Shown: piece by piece, positions 8,351 to 15,065 of the stretch
Position numbering within the stretch: the first letter of the stretch is position 1
How the letters are laid out: every line of letters starts with the position of its first letter
Source of the DNA: UBA6168 sp041741095
Lineage (GTDB): Bacteria; Bacteroidota; Bacteroidia; Chitinophagales; Saprospiraceae
Direction of reading: 5' to 3'
NCBI GenBank assembly: GCA_041741095.1
Contig: JBGSKQ010000073.1
Location: 77,726-141,725 of the forward strand
DNA: 64,000 nt
Notes under the pieces: generated by a model
Told to the model about the DNA's origin: nothing
The model's input: the letters and a program-made list of their open reading frames with translations, nothing else
Database searches by the model: none
Position numbers and translations under genes: made by a program

Positions 8351-8408
8351 GCTTTGGGCAATTAGCCATTGGCGCTCGACCAAAAGCCAGGGGCTAATTG
8401 CTAAAAGC
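8351..8408. repeat. inverted repeat, 17-bp arms
   Basis: GCTTTGGGCAATTAGCC (8351-8367) is complementary to 8392-8408 at 15 of 17 positions. The ten central pairs (GCAATTAGCC/GGCTAATTGC) are perfect. It lies in the gene-free stretch between E3 and the secreted protein at 8690. No T-tract follows. Confidence 0.5.
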
Positions 8409-8599
8409 TTGAAAGATTTTAAAAAAACGCCCTATTTGCTTGGAAGATCAGCACTATCGGAAACCTCTTGGGGAAGTCTGCTAAGAATTTGAACATGACC
8501 TACCATAGCCCGTTCCCATCAAGAGGATCGGAGCGAAATGCTTTGCAATATTTATTTGCATTATATTTTGCCCCGGTCAATTTTGCTAACCAAAAAATG
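8409..8599. other. gap without a recognised gene
   Basis: This is the remainder of the 585-bp gap between the oxidoreductase gene and the secreted-protein gene. I see no coding signal. Open frames here run through repeats and have no family resemblance. Confidence 0.4.
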
Positions 8600-8673
8600 T
8601 AAGTAGTGGGCCAAATGTGTTGGAAAAAACAGATCCCCATCTAATATTTCCAACACTTTTGGCCTACAGCTTA
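8600..8673. repeat. 27-bp-arm inverted repeat just upstream of the 8690 gene
   Basis: Left arm 8600-8626 and right arm 8647-8673 are complementary at about 22 of 27 positions. The block GTGTTGGAAA/TTTCCAACAC is perfect, and the spacer is 20 nt. The right arm ends 16 bp before the ATG at 8690, so the structure would sit in the promoter or 5' untranslated region and could affect expression. Confidence 0.6.
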
Positions 8674-8689
8674 AACAAAATCAGTTGTT

Positions 8690-9943
8690 ATGAAAAATTC
8701 AATGCTGACAGCTTTGGCTATCGTTTTTGCAGCAACCACAGCCTTTGCTCAAGTCCAGCCACAAACTAATCCCCAAACCCAGCCGCAGACCACCACCTCC
8801 ACCACACTCAACAATACCAATAGTGATGTTACCCAAGAAGATTATGAACGGATGCTGAGAAATGCGCAAAATGTGGCTTTTCGGACGTATGTCATCGAAA
8901 CACTTGGATTCAATGAGCAGGAAATCCGGGATTTTGACCCCATATATCGTGATTATATGCGGGACAAAAATAAGTTGATGCAACAGCGATACGAATTATT
9001 GGATGAATATGCCGAAGAAATTAAGGAAGACGATTCGGCGAAAAATGAAGAGGAAGACAAGGCCGATTTCTTGGAAAACTATTGGGAAATAGAAATTGCG
9101 GAAGCAAAAATGGAAAAGGACTATTTTGATAAATTGGAAGACAAAGTTTCCACCGACGATGCCTTTTCATTTTTTATGTTAGAAGATATAGCGGAAGGCG
9201 GAATTACCAAGTACTATATTGAGCGTCGCTATGTCCCATTTGTTATTGAAATGGAGAAACCTTCAACTGGCAGTACCGACAACAGGAGCATGGACAAAAG
9301 CGCTCAGCAAAGTTCCATGACTGGAACTATGGACAATAATTCCAAAGCAAAAAGTACCAATAATATGTCAACCGAACATCGGGATAACATGGATACGAAT
9401 GCCAACCAAAATATGTCCAATAATACCACCAAAATGGATAATACGCTGGATGGAAAAGCAACTGCAAAAACGGTCAATATGAAATACAAAAAGGATATAG
9501 ATTCTTTTTCCAGTTGGGCAAAAGGCGACAAAGGCAAAGTGGCGCTCAACCACCAGTACACCCACGATGGCCTCATTAGTTTGGCTAATGCTATTTCTGC
9601 CTTATACAGTGCGAATGGTATGACCCTCGATGCGGATTTTAACAGCAAAAAACAGCAAATTATCCAAAAAGCCAATAAACTCCAGGAAGATCCCAAATCC
9701 ACCCAACATGCTGACTGGGCAAGGGAAGCCTTTGTGATGGCCGCCGATATGCTGGAATCCGTTCATCAGAAAAGTAGTAAAAACACCAACAGCAACGCCA
9801 TTACCCAAGTAAAAGAAGCTGCCAAAAAACTTGATCCGAACAAGCTCATGACTCCGCAGGCTGAGCATATTTACAATTTCTTCGACAAAGCAGAAGCAGC
9901 CATTAGTTCTATGTCGAACAGTATTTCCTGGGCGAATAATTAA
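8690..9943 (+). CDS. secreted protein with Asn/Met/Thr-rich linker, unknown function
   Basis: I do not recognise a family. The 417-residue product has a clear signal peptide (MKNSMLTALAIVFAATTAFA, about 1-20). A Gln/Thr/Pro-rich stretch (21-45) follows, then a charged helical domain (about 48-190) rich in Glu, Asp and Lys. Next is a low-complexity linker (about 195-265) of Asn, Met, Ser and Thr with many NMS/NMD units, then a second helical domain (about 270-415). Two helical bundles joined by a flexible linker are predicted. No sorting domain, lipobox or enzyme motif is visible. A strong terminator follows the stop. The 27-bp-arm inverted repeat lies immediately upstream. Confidence 0.65.
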   Translation: MKNSMLTALAIVFAATTAFAQVQPQTNPQTQPQTTTSTTLNNTNSDVTQEDYERMLRNAQNVAFRTYVIETLGFNEQEIRDFDPIYRDYMRDKNKLMQQRYELLDEYAEEIKEDDSAKNEEEDKADFLENYWEIEIAEAKMEKDYFDKLEDKVSTDDAFSFFMLEDIAEGGITKYYIERRYVPFVIEMEKPSTGSTDNRSMDKSAQQSSMTGTMDNNSKAKSTNNMSTEHRDNMDTNANQNMSNNTTKMDNTLDGKATAKTVNMKYKKDIDSFSSWAKGDKGKVALNHQYTHDGLISLANAISALYSANGMTLDADFNSKKQQIIQKANKLQEDPKSTQHADWAREAFVMAADMLESVHQKSSKNTNSNAITQVKEAAKKLDPNKLMTPQAEHIYNFFDKAEAAISSMSNSISWANN

Positions 9944-9972
9944 AGATATTTTTCCCCGGTAAAAAAACCATG

Positions 9973-10010
9973 AATCCCGAATGCCCCGGCATTTGGGATT
10001 TTTTATTTTT
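9973..10010 (+). terminator. rho-independent terminator
   Basis: The stem AATCCC-G-AATGCC / GGCATT-T-GGGATT closes a 2-nt loop (9973-10000) with one internal mismatch. A T-rich tract (tttt attttt) follows. It lies 30 bp after the stop of the secreted protein gene. Confidence 0.75.
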
Positions 10011-10046
10011 TGACAATAGTATTAGGTTTGCAAAAACTGACTACTT

Positions 10047-11717
10047 ATGAACAAAACTGCACACCTTCTTTGCTTCATGCTTTTGGCGTTTTTTTCTGCC
10101 AATTTATTTTCACAAAACAACACCGAACAATACAAGGAAGCACCTGATGATGCTTACATGCCGGTTGACCATGCCCACCGCCGCACTTCCCCGCCTTTCC
10201 GATTCACGGGATCCAATATTTTTACGGTGCAGGTGAATGTAGATGCCAATGGCAACAACATTGTGGGGGATGCTGCCAACGAACCCTCTATCGCCGTTGA
10301 CCCGACGGATTTGGAGTGCATGGTCATCGGTTGGCGGCAATTTGATACAATTGCCAGCAATTTTCGGCAGGCAGGCTTTGGCTATACCAACGACGGCGGC
10401 CAAACCTGGATTTTTCCAGGCGTAATTGACCCTGGTGTTTTCCGCTCTGACCCCGTGCTCGATACGGATGCCGATGGCCGTTTTTACTACAATAGCTTAA
10501 CTGTTGATACGGCTTATCATTGCAATGTTTACCGCTCTACAGGCGAAGGCACCTGGGACGACGGGCCTTATGCCTTTGGCGGCGACAAGCAATGGATGGT
10601 CATTGACAAAACAGAAAGCGAAGGCAAGGGCCATATTTATTCCAATTGGAATGCAGGGTTTTCGGTGTGTCCCCCCGGTTCTTATACACGCTCAACAGAT
10701 GGGGGCGATACTTATGAGGAATGCAGTATAGTAAACCCTTGGGTGGAATGGGGCACTTTGGCGGTTGGGCCGGAAGGGGAGCTTTATACCATCGGGGGAG
10801 GCGGGCAAATTGCCAAATCGGAAAATGCAAAAGTGGCTGGAGAGCCTGTGGTGTGGCAGTCATTGCAGTCCAACTTGAATGGAACACTGGTCGGTTTTGC
10901 CGCATCTGGCCCCAACCCCGTGGGCCTGCTCGGTCAGTCATGGGTAGCCACCGACGTATCCGGCGGTGCCAATCATGGCAATGTTTACGCACTCGCTTCG
11001 GTACAGCCTTTCAGTGTCATAGATCCGCTCGATGTACATTTCACAAGGAGCACAGACGGCGGCCTAACCTGGAGCGAGCCAGTGCGCATCAACGATGACC
11101 TGTCCACGACCGATTGGCAATGGTTTGGCACTATGTCCGTGGCGCCCAACGGACGGATAGACGCCGTGTGGCTCGATACACGGGACAACCCCGGCACTCT
11201 ACTGTCCTCGCTTTACTATTCCTTTTCAGAAGACGGAGGATTGACGTGGTCGGCCAACGAACGGCTTTCGGAGGCATTTGATCCGCACCTGGGCTGGCCG
11301 CAGCAAGAGAAATTGGGCGACTATTTTCACATGGTTTCCGACAATGAAGGGGCGCATTTGGCTTGGGCAGCCACTTTTAACGGGGAGCAGGATGTGTATT
11401 ATAGCTATATCAGCCAGGAACCTTCGGCAGTTGGGGAAGGGGAAACAACAGATTTCAAATTGTTCCAAAATTTTCCAAACCCATTCAGCAACAGCACCAC
11501 GGTTTCCTATCAATTGGAAAAATCGGCTACAGTAACATTGAAAATTACCCACTACAATGGGCTTACGGCCCGGAGAATAGAACAAGGGCAACAGCCGCCG
11601 GGCAGTTTTCCTTTCAATGGGATGCAAAAGACGGGAAAGGTGCCCAGCTTCCGGCGGGGCTGTATTTCTGCGAACTTAGCCTGGATGGCCGTCCAGTTGC
11701 CAATAAAAAAATGTTGA
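10047..11717 (+). CDS. secreted BNR/sialidase-like protein with frameshifted T9SS sorting domain
   Basis: Exported beta-propeller-type protein. A signal peptide (about 1-22, ending LFSQ) is followed by several Asp-box motifs of the S/T-x-DGG-x-T-W/Y kind (TNDGGQTW, STDGGDTY, STDGGLTW, SEDGGLTW), typical of exo-sialidase-like propellers. No full set of sialidase catalytic residues is evident. The C-terminus starts a type A sorting domain (LFQNFPNPFSNSTTVSYQL), then loses frame after about residue 520. Reading the next frame from about 11606 gives FSFQWDAKDGKG... LPAGLYFCEL... and a normal end, KKMLMLR, with TAA at 11726-11728. One extra T in the TTTT run at 11606-11609 would restore the whole domain. 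Either the assembly has an indel or the protein is untethered from T9SS. Confidence 0.75.
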   Translation: MNKTAHLLCFMLLAFFSANLFSQNNTEQYKEAPDDAYMPVDHAHRRTSPPFRFTGSNIFTVQVNVDANGNNIVGDAANEPSIAVDPTDLECMVIGWRQFDTIASNFRQAGFGYTNDGGQTWIFPGVIDPGVFRSDPVLDTDADGRFYYNSLTVDTAYHCNVYRSTGEGTWDDGPYAFGGDKQWMVIDKTESEGKGHIYSNWNAGFSVCPPGSYTRSTDGGDTYEECSIVNPWVEWGTLAVGPEGELYTIGGGGQIAKSENAKVAGEPVVWQSLQSNLNGTLVGFAASGPNPVGLLGQSWVATDVSGGANHGNVYALASVQPFSVIDPLDVHFTRSTDGGLTWSEPVRINDDLSTTDWQWFGTMSVAPNGRIDAVWLDTRDNPGTLLSSLYYSFSEDGGLTWSANERLSEAFDPHLGWPQQEKLGDYFHMVSDNEGAHLAWAATFNGEQDVYYSYISQEPSAVGEGETTDFKLFQNFPNPFSNSTTVSYQLEKSATVTLKITHYNGLTARRIEQGQQPPGSFPFNGMQKTGKVPSFRRGCISANLAWMAVQLPIKKC

Positions 11718-11739
11718 TGCTCAGATAAGTTTTGGTCTA

Positions 11740-11772
11740 AACGTCGTCGGGGTTTTAAACCCCGACGACGTT
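11740..11772. repeat. perfect 33-bp palindrome
   Basis: AACGTCGTCGGGGTTT, one central T, and the exact complement AAACCCCGACGACGTT. It begins 12 bp after the restored stop of the propeller gene. Without a T-tract it is a poor terminator on paper, but as RNA it would form a very stable hairpin. It may be a dispersed hairpin element. Confidence 0.75.
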
Positions 11773-11814
11773 GTCCGAAGTTATTTTTTGAACGATACTA
11801 AATTTCAAACCAAC

Positions 11815-12459
11815 ATGAAAAAAATCGGCATTATCGGCTCCGGCGTAGTGGCTAAAACGCTCGGCAGCGGCTTTATCAAACATGGCTATGAAGTGATGCT
11901 GGGCACCAGCGATGCTGGGAAACTGGCAGATTGGAAAAACAACAGCGGCGGTTCAGTAGGCACTTTCGCCGAAGCGGCAGCCTTTGGCGAACTACTGGTG
12001 CTGGCCGTGAAAGGTGCCCATGCGGAAAGCGCCCTGAACCGTGCCGGGCTGCAAAACCTGGCGGGCAAAACCATCCTGGACGCCACCAACCCCATTGATG
12101 AAAAATCGGCCCCGGAGAAAGGTGTCCTTAAATTTTTCACCGACTACAACAGCTCGCTCATGGAGCAATTGCAAAATGTGGCTTCCGATGCCCATTTCGT
12201 AAAAGCCTTTAGTTGCGTGGGCAGTGCGCTGATGGTGGATCCCAAGTTGCAGGGCGGGCCGCCTTCCATGTTTATTTGTGGCAACAACGATGCGGCCAAG
12301 CAGGAAGCCACGGAGCTTTTGCAGAAAATCGGCTGGGAAGTGGAAGACATGGGCGCAGCCGAAGCTGCCCGTGCCATTGAGCCGCTTTGCATCCTTTGGT
12401 GCATCCCTGGTTTTCTCAAAAACCAATGGATGCATGCCTTCAAGCTGCTGAGGGTTTAG
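11815..12459 (+). CDS. F420-reductase-like NAD(P)-binding oxidoreductase
   Basis: Cytosolic dinucleotide-binding protein of 214 residues from the ATG at 11815. The frame opens nine codons earlier, but the Rossmann motif GIIGSGVVAKTLGSGF (4-19) should sit near the N-terminus as in its relatives. The following segment, YEVMLGTSD, carries the Thr/Ser-type residues that suggest NADP. LLVLAVKGAH and ILDATNPID are the conserved strands of the NADPH-dependent F420 reductase family. Bacteroidota do not usually make F420, so the real partner is unknown. No partner gene is adjacent; the next gene follows after 21 bp on the same strand. Confidence 0.75.
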   Translation: MKKIGIIGSGVVAKTLGSGFIKHGYEVMLGTSDAGKLADWKNNSGGSVGTFAEAAAFGELLVLAVKGAHAESALNRAGLQNLAGKTILDATNPIDEKSAPEKGVLKFFTDYNSSLMEQLQNVASDAHFVKAFSCVGSALMVDPKLQGGPPSMFICGNNDAAKQEATELLQKIGWEVEDMGAAEAARAIEPLCILWCIPGFLKNQWMHAFKLLRV

Positions 12460-12480
12460 GATAAAAAAAGTACACGCACC

Positions 12481-12966
12481 ATGGGAAAACTTATCAAATT
12501 ACTTTCAAACGGCGCAACCGTCGAGTTTGACAAGGGGAAATTTGACGATTGGTGCGTGTACATTTCACCTCCCAATGCTTGGCGTTTTGCACCGACCGAT
12601 GTCCATTACTTTACAAGGCTCCAACTTTTAGGAATTAAGCACGGCCCCGATAAAATTTATCAGGATTTCCTCGCCATTTATCAATTGACAAATGCAAACT
12701 TGGATGTGGGCATCCTGGAGAATATTTCCATGTTGTCAAAAACTTATGGAACCGACGCCGAGGAAATGGAGCAATGGCTGGCCGTCATCTACGCAGGCAT
12801 GGTGGCAGAGGAAAACAAGGAAAAAGCCATTTTGAAAAAACGCATCAAGCGCCTTGGCTTGCACCAAATTTTAATGGAAGGCGAATCGCCACAGTTTGCG
12901 GCCCATTTCAGCCGGGGAAAAAAATGGAGGGAATTGGACGAACTGATGAGGCAAAAGGGGTTTTAG
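12481..12966 (+). CDS. small uncharacterised protein linked to the Dam methylase gene
   Basis: The 161-residue soluble product belongs to no family whose function I know. From memory, similar short proteins occur beside Dam-type methylases in Bacteroidota, but I could not check this. Visible features are a conserved-looking opening (MGKLIKLLSNGATVEFDKGK), a Trp-Cys pair (FDDWCVYI, about 21-28), a helical middle, and a very basic C-terminal part (KKRIKRLGLHQIL, then FSRGKKWRELDELM) that could bind nucleic acid. The stop overlaps the stop of the methylase gene, which runs the other way. The gene lies 21 bp after the oxidoreductase gene, so co-transcription with it is possible. Confidence 0.7.
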   Translation: MGKLIKLLSNGATVEFDKGKFDDWCVYISPPNAWRFAPTDVHYFTRLQLLGIKHGPDKIYQDFLAIYQLTNANLDVGILENISMLSKTYGTDAEEMEQWLAVIYAGMVAEENKEKAILKKRIKRLGLHQILMEGESPQFAAHFSRGKKWRELDELMRQKGF

Positions 12967-13943
12967 CCAATTTCATAATTTGAAATCAGCAACTCATGAA
13001 TTTCGCCCCTTTTGTCTGCCTTTGAGTTGATGGCCCGCCGAGCTTTGACCCTTTGGATAAAATAATTTTGGTACAAATCATCGAAAAAGGTGTTGTCGGG
13101 ATCCACATTTTTCGGGTCCGAATTGCTGAGCAGCCAATGGTGGCCGAGCGAGTCGAGTTTATCGCAAAATTCCTTTAAGCGCCTTTGTTCATGGTCGTCA
13201 AAAACCTCGTGCGAATAGGCGTTAAAAGAGGCAGTTTGGCTGATGGGCTTATAGGGCGGGTCGAAGTAAAAAAAGCTATCCCCGCCTGCATATTCGAGCG
13301 TTTTTTCAAAATCACCGTTCAGGATTTCCACTTTTTGCAGGGCAGAACTGGCATCCATAATCACCGCCGGGTTGCAGATTGTGGGCTTTTTGTATTTGCC
13401 AAACGGCACGTTGAACTTGTTCTGGCTATTGACCCGGTAGAGGCCGTTGAAACAGGTGCGATTGAGAAAAATCAACAGTGCCGTATTGTCCAAACAATCC
13501 AGGTTCCGCAGGTTGAAAGCCTTTCTTTTTTCCAAAAAAAACGCTTGCCGGGCTTCTTCTTTTTGTTCAAAAAAGGCCCGTTCCAATTCATCCAGCTTCC
13601 CGATCAGTTCCATCGGTTTTTCTTTAACGCATTGATAGGCGAAGGTCAAATCGCTGTTGATGTCGTTGACGACGGCCTTTTTGATTTGGGGAAACTGGCC
13701 GAGTGCCCAAAACAGCACGGCACCACTGCCGATGAAAGGCTCGATGAAGCTAAATTCCTGGCCTGTTTTGAATTTTTTTGGAAATGCCGCCTCGATGGCC
13801 GGTATCAATTGGGTTTTGCCCCCGGCCCATTTCAGGAAAGGTTTTGCTTGCTGTGCATTCCCGTTTTTTTTGCTGGAGGGGGGCATGGCGGCAGTTGGTG
13901 CATTGAGCCATTTGTCACAGCAATTTTTTATTAAGAAGTACAC
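12963..13943 (-). CDS. DNA adenine methylase (Dam family)
   Basis: Probable N6-adenine DNA methyltransferase of the D12/Dam class. Motifs in order: KPFLKWAGGKTQLIP near the N-terminus, the SAM-binding FIEPFIGSGAV (about 67-77), NDIN after it, and the catalytic DPPY (FYFDPPYKPI, about 228-237). The longest frame starts at GTG 13943, which lies in the left arm of element E4. An ATG at 13886 (MPPSSKKNG...) keeps every motif and may be the real start, giving 307 residues. The target is probably GATC by family, but this is not shown. No restriction endonuclease gene is recognisable nearby, so it is either an orphan methylase or works with the convergent 161-aa gene, whose stop it overlaps. Confidence 0.85.
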   Translation of the reverse strand: MYFLIKNCCDKWLNAPTAAMPPSSKKNGNAQQAKPFLKWAGGKTQLIPAIEAAFPKKFKTGQEFSFIEPFIGSGAVLFWALGQFPQIKKAVVNDINSDLTFAYQCVKEKPMELIGKLDELERAFFEQKEEARQAFFLEKRKAFNLRNLDCLDNTALLIFLNRTCFNGLYRVNSQNKFNVPFGKYKKPTICNPAVIMDASSALQKVEILNGDFEKTLEYAGGDSFFYFDPPYKPISQTASFNAYSHEVFDDHEQRRLKEFCDKLDSLGHHWLLSNSDPKNVDPDNTFFDDLYQNYFIQRVKARRAINSKADKRGEIHELLISNYEIG

Positions 13944-14050
13944 GTAAAAAGCAAGGGGGCCTGGGGGCGGTGCAACCGCCCCCAGAAGCCTTTTCCTCCC
14001 CTCCTCGCCGCCTCCGGCGGCGAGGAGGGGAGGTGCTAAAAAAACGTGTA
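13939..14050. repeat. palindromic intergenic element E4
   Basis: Same plan as E1-E3. The short outer stem is TACACGT (13939-13945) with ACGTGTA (14044-14050). Two perfect inner hairpins follow: CTGGGGGCGGT-GCA-ACCGCCCCCAG (13961-13985), and an 18-bp-arm hairpin at 13995-14033 (CCTCCCCTCCTCGCCGCC, loop TCC). The second hairpin shares GGCGGCGAGGAGGGG with E1 and E3. The outermost arm overlaps the possible GTG start of the Dam gene. Confidence 0.7.
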
Positions 14051-14159
14051 AACGTTATATAAAAAATTGCTGCGTTTGTTATTAGTCATTGTCTAAAATT
14101 TTGACAATCAACTATTTAAATGAAAAATGGCTGCATGAAAAAAAGCTTGCAAAACATGA

Positions 14160-14203
14160 GTTTTTAAACAAAAAAGCCTTTTGCGAGAGTCCGCAAAAGG
14201 CTT
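14160..14203 (-). terminator. terminator of tRNA-Phe
   Basis: Read on the minus strand, AAGCCTTTTGCG / CGCAAAAGGCTT forms a perfect 12-bp stem with a 6-nt loop (14174-14203) and is followed by TTTTTTGTTT. It begins 8 bp after the 3' end of the tRNA. Confidence 0.8.
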
Positions 14204-14211
14204 AAATGCTG

Positions 14212-14284
14212 TGGTGAGAGAGGGAATCGAACCCCCGACACATGGATTTTCAGTCCATTGCTCTACCGACTGAGCTACCTCACC
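14212..14284 (-). tRNA. tRNA-Phe (GAA)
   Basis: Cloverleaf of 73 nt read on the minus strand. The acceptor GGTGAGG pairs with TCTCACC, followed by the discriminator A. The D-arm is GCTCAGTCGGTAGAGC. The anticodon loop CTGAAAA gives GAA. The T-arm is GGGGGTTCGATTCCCTC. CCA is not encoded. Confidence 0.95.
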
Positions 14285-14357
14285 GGTTGCTGAAGGAAAA
14301 AGTACAAAGACAAAAGAGAAAAAGTTTCTGCCTGTGTGCTTTTTTCAAAAGCGGACG

Positions 14358-14365
14358 CAAAAATA
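14358..14365 (-). promoter_or_regulatory. candidate -7 element for tRNA-Phe
   Basis: TATTTTTG on the minus strand matches the Bacteroidota -7 consensus TAnnTTTG, 73 bp before the mature tRNA 5' end. I see no clear upstream TTTG partner. Confidence 0.3.
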
Positions 14366-14406
14366 GAGGCTTTTTTAAATTTTCCTAACCCATCAGAAAT
14401 TTTTGT

Positions 14407-14946
14407 TCAAAATCTGCGGCCAAAGTTCAAACCCAGGAGAATGATGGCCCCTTCGCCCGTTGCTTCCCCTTCGGTTTTTACGTTTATTTCGTAACCAAAA
14501 GAAAGGGTAGGGGAGAGCAGCCATTTTTCGCCAAACAAAAAAACCCAGCCTGCCTGCGCTGTGGGCTGTACTACTACAATGTCCGTTTTGCCTGATGTGC
14601 CGTCATTCATCTCCCATTCCATGCTATTGAACCAAAAATCGTTTCTTGCTCCCAAAAAAAAGCCTTGGTAGCCTCCTTTAAAATATCGGTGGTATCCTAA
14701 CGTGAAACCCCAGCCACTGCCGGTTTCGTCGTCGTGTTTGCCGAGGTCACGGTGGTCAATGACTTGGTAGCCAAAGCGGAGGTGGGCGGCATTTTTTTCG
14801 CCAAATCCCTTTTCCAATCGGATGCCGGGAATCAGACCGGTCGGGTAGGCTTGAAATTCAAAAGAAATATCGAAAGGAGTATTTTGCGCCTGGCCAAAAA
14901 GACTTGCCAAAAGTAAAGTCAGTGCAAATCCTATTTTAAGTTTCAT
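14407..14946 (-). CDS. small outer-membrane beta-barrel-like protein
   Basis: Exported protein of 179 residues with a clear signal peptide (MKLKIGFALTLLLASLFGQA, about 1-20). The rest alternates polar and aromatic residues in strands (FGYQVIDHRD, GFTLGYHRYF, GFFLGARNDFWF, LLSPTLSFGYEINV) and ends in an aromatic-final strand (GLNFGRRF). This pattern fits an eight-strand outer-membrane barrel. No specific family or ligand is recognisable. The gene is divergent from the OlsF-like gene, with 119 bp between the starts. Confidence 0.6.
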   Translation of the reverse strand: MKLKIGFALTLLLASLFGQAQNTPFDISFEFQAYPTGLIPGIRLEKGFGEKNAAHLRFGYQVIDHRDLGKHDDETGSGWGFTLGYHRYFKGGYQGFFLGARNDFWFNSMEWEMNDGTSGKTDIVVVQPTAQAGWVFLFGEKWLLSPTLSFGYEINVKTEGEATGEGAIILLGLNFGRRF

Positions 14947-15000
14947 ACAATTGCAGTTTAACAGGGGCGAAAATAAACTTAAATCCGAAGCCAGGTGGCT

Positions 15001-15008
15001 TATCTTTG
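15001..15008 (+). promoter_or_regulatory. candidate -7 element for the OlsF-like gene
   Basis: TATCTTTG matches TAnnTTTG and lies 58 bp before the ATG at 15066. No clear TTTG partner is seen upstream. Confidence 0.35.
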
Positions 15009-15065
15009 GGAGAGGGAGGGGATGTTTTTGGCTTTGTGGTTTTACTGTTTTTTAAATAAAAATGC

